In this document: positions 1 through 5,616 of the stretch, piece by piece
Position numbering within the stretch: the first letter of the stretch is position 1
Layout: the number at the start of each line of letters is the position of its first letter
Assembly (NCBI GenBank): GCA_013041835.1
Contig: JABDRH010000224.1
Location: forward strand, 1-6,396
Direction of reading: 5' to 3'
Length of the DNA stretch: 6,396 bases
Source of the DNA: Desulfatitalea sp.
Lineage (GTDB): Bacteria > Desulfobacterota > Desulfobacteria > Desulfobacterales > Desulfosarcinaceae
Notes under the pieces: generated by a model
What the model was told of the DNA's origin: nothing
The model's database searches: none
The model's input: only the letters and a program-made list of their open reading frames with translations
Program-made: the position numbers and the translations under genes

Positions 1-295
1 CACTTTCCTTTAACTGGTACATCCAGTCCACGGTGACCATCGATGAGGCGTAAAAACCCAGGGTATTGGAGATCTGATAGTCGCCTTCCGCAAAAAGATT
101 CATCATGGCCGAGTTAAAGCCTTGTTCTGTATCATAGGTATTTTTTAATCCGTAAGTGGCCCCTTGCGTGACATAGCCAAAAAGGTAAAGCGGCTTTCCG
201 AGTACCGAAAACTCTTCGGCAACGGCTGAAGACAATGTCAGGCTAACGCTCAACATGGATACCAGCAACAAAATGATTAACACTTTCCTTTTCAT
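1..295 (-). CDS. Exported outer-membrane-type protein, DUF1302-like (N-terminal part)
   Basis: The gene starts at an ATG (293-295) and runs off the left edge, leaving 98 codons. The start is fixed by a strong ribosome binding site, GGGAGGAG, six bases upstream. The protein opens with MKRK, then a hydrophobic stretch (about residues 5-24) and an Ala-Val-Ala site before Glu-Glu near residue 26, a textbook Sec signal peptide. The mature part begins FSVLGKPLYLFGYVTQGATY, then has alternating polar and aromatic residues as in beta-barrel strands, including a YASSMVTVDWMYQLK segment. This resembles, from memory, DUF1302-type proteins of deltaproteobacteria, which often sit beside DUF1329 lipoproteins and RND exporters. 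The family call is an inference from the N-terminus only; export to the envelope is much better supported. It could be another porin-like protein. It is transcribed away from the rest of the window, and no promoter stands out. Confidence 0.6.
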   Translation of the reverse strand, partial: MKRKVLIILLLVSMLSVSLTLSSAVAEEFSVLGKPLYLFGYVTQGATYGLKNTYDTEQGFNSAMMNLFAEGDYQISNTLGFYASSMVTVDWMYQLKES

Positions 296-301
296 GAATC
301 A

Positions 302-309
302 CTCCTCCC
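302..309 (-). promoter_or_regulatory. Ribosome binding site of the exported protein
   Basis: Read on the minus strand, this is GGGAGGAG, six bases before the ATG at 295. It is near-ideal complementarity to the 16S rRNA tail and settles the start codon. Confidence 0.8.
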
Positions 310-799
310 TTTTGATTTGATATCGTGATCCTTTGTGTTTGATTTTCTGGCAATGACCATTTGTCTATTTGGGGCTATGAATTGTTTATATCTTCTCCTT
401 TCTATGGGATTAGGCGGTTGGAAATAAAGCGGCTATCCAGACAAATTCGGGAGCCAACACAAAAGGCAATGAAACGAATGGTTGAATGAAGCTATTTTCT
501 GTGAAGCTCTTATTGGCGTGACAGAATTGGCTTTTGTCAAGCGGAAATGAACACGACTTTTTTTCTCCAACGTATTTCCCCACAATTTCTAAATTGAATT
601 CTTAAACACTCACCCAAAAACTTCGTTGGCCAAGTGTTACAGAAATCATTTCAAAACCATCTATATAGCGCTGTTGTTAACAGTCTGTATGCACTTACTA
701 TGCCATTGGCTATTCTTTGCGCGGTAAACACCAACTATTTGGTATTACTTAATTAAAATAATGAATGGCCGTCAGTTTGCAGGTTGTTGGTTCATGTGA

Positions 800-824
800 A
801 ACCGGCATATATGACGAGCCGGTT
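800..824. repeat. Short inverted repeat (hairpin potential)
   Basis: AACCGGC (800-806) and GCCGGTT (818-824) are perfect inverted arms of 7 bases around an 11-base loop. No run of T follows on either strand, so this is not a convincing terminator. It stands in AT-rich DNA, and its role is unknown. Confidence 0.4.
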
Positions 825-950
825 AAATATGGATGGAATTATCAGCGCATGATACAAATACCGAGCTGTCACATTCGCATCCGGAACGTCGAAGGGTTCA
901 AAATTGGAAAACTACGAAGCGGATTCTAAAAATTTGGGGCAAAGCGAATG

Positions 951-994
951 GTGTCCGATAAATTGATCCTGCTCTAAAATAAATATCCGACACT
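951..994. repeat. 44-base segment with inverted ends, copy 1
   Basis: The left end reads GTGTCCGATA (951-960) and the right end TATCCGACACT (984-994). The first ten bases pair with the reverse complement of 984-993 with one mismatch. A second segment of the same length with the same end motif lies at 1138-1181. TGTC-type ends are common at insertion-sequence termini, so this may be a relic of a mobile element, but no transposase gene is present. Confidence 0.4.
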
Positions 995-1024
995 GCATCC
1001 ATCCAAGGCGATTGGCGCAAGGGG

Positions 1025-1243
1025 GTATATTCTTTGACAGAAATCGCCGAAATGCGCTGAAGAGGTCACTCGCATATTTATGATGTATCATTTGATTTCC
1101 CGAAATCGAACCCCAAAAAAAAAGATCTGGAACCTAAGTGTCGGAAGTGCATGCGTAGTCTATCCAAAATATTCCGACAATACGAGCACGAAAAGTATCC
1201 CGCATTTCTGAATACCGGATCTCAAGTGCGACATGGGGCTTAA
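1025..1243 (+). pseudogene. Possible remnant of a helix-turn-helix gene
   Basis: One reading frame runs from about 1025 to a TAA at 1241-1243, broken only by a TGA at 1058-1060, and has no usable start codon. Before the stop it reads VYSLTEIAEMR. After it come HIYDVSFDFPKSNPKKKDLE and then a Lys/Arg-rich stretch with a CRKC motif. The order SLTEIAEM, then HIYD, then FPKSNP resembles small excisionase or AlpA-type helix-turn-helix proteins, in which a 'T-x-x-E-I-A-E' helix is followed by an 'I-Y' recognition helix and 'FPKP'. This is pattern resemblance in a short frame and could be chance. The frame overlaps the second inverted-end segment, which is odd for a real gene and argues for decayed or rearranged DNA. 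Confidence 0.25.
1138..1181. repeat. 44-base segment with inverted ends, copy 2
   Basis: TGTCGGAA (1139-1146) and TTCCGACA (1172-1179) are perfect 8-base inverted arms. Aligned to the segment at 951-994, the two agree at the outer ends (GTGTC at the left, CCGACA at the right) and in length, but the middle has diverged or is unrelated. Confidence 0.4.
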
Positions 1244-1273
1244 CATGAGTGAGTTTCACAAGAAATGGGTTTT

Positions 1274-2437
1274 TTAATCAATGCCATCGCCAAGATGAAT
1301 GCTTTTAGGAACATATGGAAACGATCTTTCGACCACTTCTTCTACGACAATATCTGGCTTTTCTTGCTCAACGTATTGAACCAATGAAGGGTAGTTGATT
1401 TTTTCCCATACATACGTGGAACGATAAAATTGCCTTGAAATAAATGGTTTTAAAGCTTCAAAAAAAGAATCATGGAAAATTAGCGCCTTCAATCCTTGAT
1501 TTCCACATACCATTGTATGCGTTTCCATTGCCTTAGCGTCAGGGGTCTTGTTTTCTGGGACACATCCCGAATCAAAAACGGGAACGGGGTTATCTTCTGT
1601 AATTTTTTCTATTTTTGCGAATACTGCTAAGTCGCCTCCCCCCCTGTGTGATCTTTTAAATTGATTGTCATCAAGCAAAAAAGGTGTCGTCTGCCCAGGA
1701 AAAAGATGAATAATTGTTTTCATTATTTCAAATTGGGCAACATTGGCGCCATAACTATTCCAATGCGTATCGGTTCGAAAATAGACTTGATGCTTTAACT
1801 TCTCATTGAGCAACGCCTGTCTTAGATCTACCACAGAAACAGTGGTATGCGCCCGCAAATACGCGACAAGCTGGTCTGTTGATGATTTGTCGTTCAGCTT
1901 TTTAATGTATTTCGGAAGTTTTTCAAAATAAATGCTGTGTTTGTTGGGTGCTATGACATAAACATACTCTATTCCTTTGTCGTTTAGCCAATCTTTGGTT
2001 TCAGAAATGGATGTGGCAAATTCTCGAAGTTCATCTTCTTTAAATAGATTTGCGTTAATGGCATCACCTATTGGATCGTTGTGGCGCTCATACCCCGGCC
2101 TTATACTCCCTAAAAACAACCACCCATCTTGGCCAACGGTAACGTCGTCAACGAATGTTGTGTTACCCAAACGATTGAGTATTTTAAAATACTCTTTTGT
2201 TAGTATCTCACGAAATCCAAAATGATCTGAGTAATACGCATTGAATCTCAAAGGATATCCGCTGAGCTCGGTCAGCGATGTCGGCGGCAATGGCAGTTCT
2301 GCCAAGACTCTTTTTTCCACACTTGATATTGTGTCGTCACTTTCAATAACGCCTGAAAAAAAGGGTATGCATATGGAAAGGATAAATATTACAGAGAGAA
2401 TATATCGATCTAACTTGAATATGGCGCGTTGGTTCAT
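1274..2437 (-). CDS. AlgJ/AlgX-like SGNH-type polysaccharide O-acetyltransferase
   Basis: This 387-residue protein has a short cytoplasmic N-terminus and one membrane segment (about residues 12-30), which acts as an uncleaved anchor or signal peptide and puts the catalytic domain in the periplasm. The SGNH-like domain follows: DHFGFRE (71-77), GQDGWLFLG (102-110), the catalytic Asp/His pair in YFRTDTHWNSYGA (D223, H225) and the nucleophile serine in HDSF (S324). All three catalytic residues are present. Cys291 and Cys311 could form a disulfide. In the alginate system, AlgJ has this architecture and a similar length (about 390 residues). By family knowledge, it would take acetyl groups passed across the membrane by an MBOAT partner and place them on an exported polysaccharide. 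The partner gene ends 8 bases upstream. The ribosome binding site is weak, so translation is probably coupled to that gene. Alginate itself is not implied; the polymer is unknown. Confidence 0.85.
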   Translation of the reverse strand: MNQRAIFKLDRYILSVIFILSICIPFFSGVIESDDTISSVEKRVLAELPLPPTSLTELSGYPLRFNAYYSDHFGFREILTKEYFKILNRLGNTTFVDDVTVGQDGWLFLGSIRPGYERHNDPIGDAINANLFKEDELREFATSISETKDWLNDKGIEYVYVIAPNKHSIYFEKLPKYIKKLNDKSSTDQLVAYLRAHTTVSVVDLRQALLNEKLKHQVYFRTDTHWNSYGANVAQFEIMKTIIHLFPGQTTPFLLDDNQFKRSHRGGGDLAVFAKIEKITEDNPVPVFDSGCVPENKTPDAKAMETHTMVCGNQGLKALIFHDSFFEALKPFISRQFYRSTYVWEKINYPSLVQYVEQEKPDIVVEEVVERSFPYVPKSIHLGDGID

Positions 2438-2445
2438 GGCTTTAC

Positions 2446-3885
2446 TTAAAACCTAAAATAGATAAATGGATTGTAGGTTGATGCGGCGACCTTCAAAAAA
2501 CTCAATAAAATTAGAAAAGATAGAAACGAAAGTCTTGTGATGCATAGAAGAGAAGCTAATGACGTTTTGTGATTTGCAAAGGATATGACCAGAAAATGTT
2601 TTAGTTTTGTGTAAATCGGAAGCGAAAGCAGCAGGCCCGCGCCAAGTATATATAATGATTCATTTGACATCACCTGCTCATATTGAAGCGTTGAAGTATG
2701 CCAGTTGCCTACGGAAACCATGGCGCCATAATACTCAATTGCACTGTCAAGCGTATCCGCTCTGAAAAAGACCCATGAGACCAAAATAATCAATGCAAGG
2801 TAGATATGTTGGATTGGTGTCCACAATTTTTCTAAAAATCTTGAAAAGCCAATATGTTCGATGGTTATGAAGAAACCATGGAACATCCCCCAAGCAACGA
2901 AGTTCCAGTTTGCGCCATGCCAAATGCCTGTTAAAAAGAAAACAACCAATAAATTGAAATAGGTACGCAAGGCAGCGTTTCGGCTGCCCCCCATCGGAAT
3001 ATATACGTAATCTTTAAACCAGGTAGACAGCGATATGTGCCAACGCCGCCAGAACTCTCGGACTGACCGTGCAATATATGGATAATTAAAGTTTTCATGA
3101 AATCGGAAACCAAACATCCTGCCAAGCCCGATCGCCATATCAGAATATCCGGAAAAATCGAAGTATATTTGAAGGGCATACGAAAGAATGCCAAGCCAGG
3201 CCAATGGCATTGAAAGACCATTGCCGGACAATGCAAAGGCATTGTCCGCGATTTCACCAAGAGGATTGGCAATCCACATCTTTTTGGCCAATCCGAAAAT
3301 GAAACGTTGTGCACCACTAGCGAACAAGTCCATGGAATGTGAACGCTCGATAATCTGAAACGAAATGTCATGATAGCGGACAATGGGACCCGCAATCAGC
3401 TGGGGGAACAAAGAGATATAAAGCGCTAAATCAAAGGGATTATTTTGCGCTTTTGATTTGTGCTGATGAACATCCACAATGTACGAGATTGCCTGGAACG
3501 TAAAGAAGGATATGCCCAATGGGAGGTGTATTGGATCTAAATCGATTTGCGGAACAGCAAATAGCGAGAAAACGGTGTTAAGATTGTCTGTGATGAAATT
3601 TGCATATTTAAATGATATTAAAAGCCCTACATTTACTGAAATCCCAGCCGCAAGCAAAATATGTTTAGTTGCCATTTTCCGCGCATTGGAAATCAATCTA
3701 CCAATACCGTAGTTGGAAAATATTGAAGCAATCATCACACCCATATAAAAAACTTCACCCCAAGCATAAAACAGCAAACTAATCAATAGTAAAACAGTGT
3801 TTTTTAAACTTTGTGGCGACGAATAATATAACAAAAGCGAGATCGGTAAGAAAAGGAATAAAAACACTGGAGAACTAAAAACCAC
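2446..3885 (-). CDS. MBOAT-family membrane O-acyltransferase (AlgI/PatA-like)
   Basis: This 479-residue polytopic inner-membrane protein has about ten or more hydrophobic segments, and its length is typical of AlgI (about 480-520). It starts MVFSSPVFLFLFLP, as AlgI homologues do. Diagnostic MBOAT blocks are YFDFSGYSDMAIG (241-253), EFWRRWHISLSTW (277-289), followed by a YIPMGG motif (295-300), and LTGIWHGANWNFVAWG (318-333), which contains the conserved catalytic histidine H323. WVFFRAD (371-377) is a further family signature. In this family the protein takes an acyl group, usually acetyl, from a cytoplasmic donor and passes it through the membrane to a periplasmic transferase. The following AlgJ-like gene is the expected recipient. 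The start is GTG, supported by AAGGAG five bases upstream. It lies 14 bases after the TIGR00725 gene. Base composition is clearly more AT-rich than the two upstream genes, suggesting separate ancestry. The substrate cannot be read from sequence. Confidence 0.93.
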   Translation of the reverse strand: MVFSSPVFLFLFLPISLLLYYSSPQSLKNTVLLLISLLFYAWGEVFYMGVMIASIFSNYGIGRLISNARKMATKHILLAAGISVNVGLLISFKYANFITDNLNTVFSLFAVPQIDLDPIHLPLGISFFTFQAISYIVDVHQHKSKAQNNPFDLALYISLFPQLIAGPIVRYHDISFQIIERSHSMDLFASGAQRFIFGLAKKMWIANPLGEIADNAFALSGNGLSMPLAWLGILSYALQIYFDFSGYSDMAIGLGRMFGFRFHENFNYPYIARSVREFWRRWHISLSTWFKDYVYIPMGGSRNAALRTYFNLLVVFFLTGIWHGANWNFVAWGMFHGFFITIEHIGFSRFLEKLWTPIQHIYLALIILVSWVFFRADTLDSAIEYYGAMVSVGNWHTSTLQYEQVMSNESLYILGAGLLLSLPIYTKLKHFLVISFANHKTSLASLLCITRLSFLSFLILLSFLKVAASTYNPFIYFRF

Positions 3886-3890
3886 GATAT

Positions 3891-3896
3891 CTCCTT
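3891..3896 (-). promoter_or_regulatory. Ribosome binding site fixing the GTG start of the MBOAT gene
   Basis: On the minus strand this is AAGGAG, with five bases to the GTG at 3883-3885. It lies wholly in the 14-base gap after the upstream stop codon, so the MBOAT gene can be initiated independently. Confidence 0.75.
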
Positions 3897-3899
3897 AAT

Positions 3900-4412
3900 T
3901 CAAGTATAATGGCACGATGTTGATTTGCCGCGCAAAAGATTTTGTATGTGTAAAATTACTTCTTCCGGCGTTTGGACGGAAGGCATTGGCTCCGGCTGCC
4001 CAATGCGCTCAAACAATGGACAAACATCGAAAGCCAACAGAATGATCGGCTTGGCGTGTTTGAGGGCCAGGGCGATTTCCGAGAGGGTGCCACTACCACC
4101 GGGACAGGCGACGACGATGTCGCTACTGAGTACATTGATGGTGTTGCGGGCGCTGCCCATGCCGGTGCGGATGGGGATTTGGATGCCAGGGGCGCATTGG
4201 CCCAGGTGATCGTCTGGCAGGACCCCCACGGTGATGCCGCCGTGTTCAGCGGCCCCACGGGCCGAGGCGGCCATGATACCGGAGTTTCGGCCGCCGTTGA
4301 GCAGCACCCATCCCTGTACGGCGATGAGGCGGCCCAGGTCATAGGCGCGTCTTATGTCCTGATCCGTTGCCTGTCCGCCGCCCATGACGCCGATGATCGG
4401 AGGGCGTTTCAT
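3900..4412 (-). CDS. TIGR00725-type LOG-like Rossmann-fold protein
   Basis: This 170-residue cytoplasmic protein is of the typical length for the TIGR00725 family, which belongs to the wider LOG/'lysine decarboxylase-like' superfamily. Visible signatures are the N-terminal IGVMGGG loop (7-13), LNGGRNSGIM (38-47), TGMGSARN (83-90) and PGGSGTLSEIALAL (104-117). The last is the nucleotide-binding PGGxGTxxE block of LOG proteins, with Glu112 in the conserved position. True LOG enzymes release cytokinin-type bases from nucleoside monophosphates; for this subfamily the substrate is not established, so I do not assign the reaction. The ATG overlaps the stop of the preceding yvcK-like gene by four bases (ATGA), which indicates translational coupling; an AAGGG box lies eight bases upstream. 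The gene is GC-rich like its upstream neighbour. The C-terminal tail (LLRGKSTSCHYT) carries no recognised motif. Confidence 0.85.
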   Translation of the reverse strand: MKRPPIIGVMGGGQATDQDIRRAYDLGRLIAVQGWVLLNGGRNSGIMAASARGAAEHGGITVGVLPDDHLGQCAPGIQIPIRTGMGSARNTINVLSSDIVVACPGGSGTLSEIALALKHAKPIILLAFDVCPLFERIGQPEPMPSVQTPEEVILHIQNLLRGKSTSCHYT

Positions 4413-5452
4413 GGGTTTTTCCCTTGGGTGAAGAGGGTCCGCAAAAGCCGGGCTAACTTTTGGGGATGGTGACGGACGATATTGCCATCGGTATCGATCA
4501 GGTCATCGGCATGGATGGTGCGGTGGGCCCAGCCGGGATCGTCCGGATCAAAGGCGACGTATTCGGCTTGATGGGCTTCATACCGTTTGCAGACGGCATC
4601 CACGGGCCGTTTGGTGTTGCCGATGATGCCGTCTATGGGTTTGCCGATGCTGGCTTCAAGGCGTGCAACGAAATCCATGACCTTGAAGTTGTGGGTTTCA
4701 CCGAATTTGGTCATGATGTTTAAGAGATAGAGCAGCGGGGCCTTGGCGTTTTGCAAGGCTTCGGATACGCCGGGCACGATCAGATTGGGAATGATGCTGG
4801 TGAACAGATCGCCGGGGCCAATGAGGATATAATCGGCCTTGGCGATGGCCGTCACCACCGGCGGATAGACCTGGATGGCGCTGGCATGGTGAGGCACAAG
4901 AAATATGTCGTGGATTTTTTGGCGCTGATGGCTGCGGGGGATGTCAATGGCCTGCTCTCCGCAAATGCGTGTGCCGTCGGTCAGTTCGGCCACCAGGGTG
5001 GCCTGGTCCACGGTCACCGGCAGTATGGTGCCGCGGGCGTCGAGAATCTCCGACAGGGCTGCCACGCCGGCGGGGAAGTTGCCGGTGTAGCGGGTCAGCA
5101 TGGTCAGCAGCATGTTGCCGGCGTTGTGGCCGGCCAGGCGGCGATCCTTTTGAAATCGTTTTTGCAGGATTTGTCTTGCGAATTCATGGTGGGGCGACAG
5201 GGCCAGGACGCATTTGAGGATATCTCCCGGCGGCAGGATGCCCAACTCGTCCCTCAACCGGCCGGTGCTGCCGCCGCTATCCACCATGGACACCACGGCA
5301 GTGATGTCGATGGCCTCGATTTCGCGCAATGCCGACAACAGGGCGTGCTGGCCGCTGCCGCCGCCGATGGTGACAATATTGCTATTGGTTGGGGCATGTT
5401 TTTCGGGCATGGTTCGGAATTCTTCCGGCGATGTTGACCGGTTGCCGAGCAT
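4409..5452 (-). CDS. yvcK: YvcK/CofD-like protein (putative gluconeogenesis factor)
   Basis: From the chosen start the protein has 347 residues, against about 320 for Bacillus YvcK. It is a CofD-like cytoplasmic Rossmann protein with IVTIGGGSGQHALL (26-39), VDSGGSTGRLRDELGILPPG (57-76), GHNAGNMLL (108-116), ICGEQAID (163-170), IGPGDLFTSIIPNL (211-224) and NIMTKFGETHNF (245-256). All match YvcK family blocks, with VDSGGSTG where many members have ADDGGSSG. YvcK (GlmR) binds UDP-sugars and is linked to envelope precursor supply and growth on gluconeogenic carbon; whether that applies here is inference. It lacks the context of CofD in F420 synthesis. Three in-frame ATGs are possible: 5488 (no ribosome binding site), 5452 (AGGAG four bases upstream, chosen) and 5410 (closest to the conserved core, weak site). 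It is the first gene of the minus-strand unit and overlaps the next by four bases. Confidence 0.87.
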   Translation of the reverse strand: MLGNRSTSPEEFRTMPEKHAPTNSNIVTIGGGSGQHALLSALREIEAIDITAVVSMVDSGGSTGRLRDELGILPPGDILKCVLALSPHHEFARQILQKRFQKDRRLAGHNAGNMLLTMLTRYTGNFPAGVAALSEILDARGTILPVTVDQATLVAELTDGTRICGEQAIDIPRSHQRQKIHDIFLVPHHASAIQVYPPVVTAIAKADYILIGPGDLFTSIIPNLIVPGVSEALQNAKAPLLYLLNIMTKFGETHNFKVMDFVARLEASIGKPIDGIIGNTKRPVDAVCKRYEAHQAEYVAFDPDDPGWAHRTIHADDLIDTDGNIVRHHPQKLARLLRTLFTQGKNP

Positions 5453-5456
5453 CCGG

Positions 5457-5461
5457 CTCCT
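5457..5461 (-). promoter_or_regulatory. Ribosome binding site choosing the yvcK start
   Basis: On the minus strand this is AGGAG, four bases before the ATG at 5450-5452. Neither the upstream ATG at 5488 nor the downstream one at 5410 has an equally good site. The spacing is a little short, so 5410 remains possible. Confidence 0.5.
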
Positions 5462-5541
5462 GCGCCACGGGCGTTGCCAAAAGCGCATGAAGGTTTACGT
5501 GTCGGCGGTATTTTCCGATATTTTTCGACAAAATGCAATCA

Positions 5542-5572
5542 TTGACAAGTACCCGCGGCAACCCCATTTTAA
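5542..5572 (+). promoter_or_regulatory. Candidate sigma70 promoter for the thioredoxin reductase-like gene
   Basis: TTGACA at 5542-5547 is a perfect -35 hexamer. At 19-20 bases spacing lie TTTTAA/TTTAAA, a poor -10; at 17 bases the hexamer is CATTTT (3 of 6). The -10 region coincides with the left arm of the inverted repeat at 5564-5604. The same bases read on the minus strand give TTGTCA (5548 down to 5543), with AAAAAT 17 bases further on, a weak candidate promoter for the yvcK operon. Confidence 0.35.
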
Positions 5573-5604
5573 AGCGTTTTTAACGGAAAGACACTTTAAA
5601 ATGG
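5564..5604. repeat. Perfect 11-base inverted repeat, operator-like
   Basis: CCATTTTAAAG (5564-5574) and CTTTAAAATGG (5594-5604) are exact reverse complements separated by 19 bases. The left arm covers the likely -10 region of the plus-strand gene; the right arm runs into its ribosome binding site. Centre-to-centre distance is 30 bases, about three helical turns, so two bound proteins would lie on the same DNA face. This fits a repressor site, or an RNA hairpin that hides the ribosome binding site. Which one cannot be decided from sequence. Confidence 0.6.
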
Positions 5605-5616
5605 AGGGAGCGCAGC

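Larger units (their letters stand above)
296..1273. other. Long gene-poor interval (about 980 bases)
   Basis: No intact open reading frame of convincing composition is seen on either strand. The DNA is AT-rich, with many stops in all frames. What can be seen is the upstream leader of the exported-protein gene (296 to about 420), a 7-base inverted repeat at 800-824, two 44-base segments with inverted ends at 951-994 and 1138-1181, and a broken reading frame at 1025-1243 with one internal stop. No terminator hairpin with a T-run was found for the minus-strand operon that ends at 1274. The interval looks like decayed DNA rather than a dense regulatory region. Confidence 0.6.

Noticed and set aside
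345..362. TGG...TTGCC-like sequence considered as a sigma54 promoter for the exported protein
   Set aside because: The spacing between the GG and GC elements does not fit the -24/-12 rule.
800..824. Hairpin considered as a transcription terminator
   Set aside because: The arms are perfect but only 7 bases long and no T-run follows on either strand. It is also more than 400 bases from the end of either neighbouring gene.
951..1181. Repeated end motifs considered as a CRISPR array or tandem repeat
   Set aside because: There are only two units, they are 187 bases apart, and their interiors differ. No regular repeat-spacer pattern exists.
3972..4472. Plus-strand open frame opposite the TIGR00725 gene
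   Set aside because: It is antisense to a motif-complete gene, has no recognisable domain and spans the junction of two real genes.
4751..5437. Long plus-strand open frame opposite the yvcK-like gene
   Set aside because: Its translation is a low-complexity run rich in Gly, Ala, Gln and His with no family motif, as expected from the antisense of a GC-rich gene. The minus-strand frame carries all YvcK motifs.
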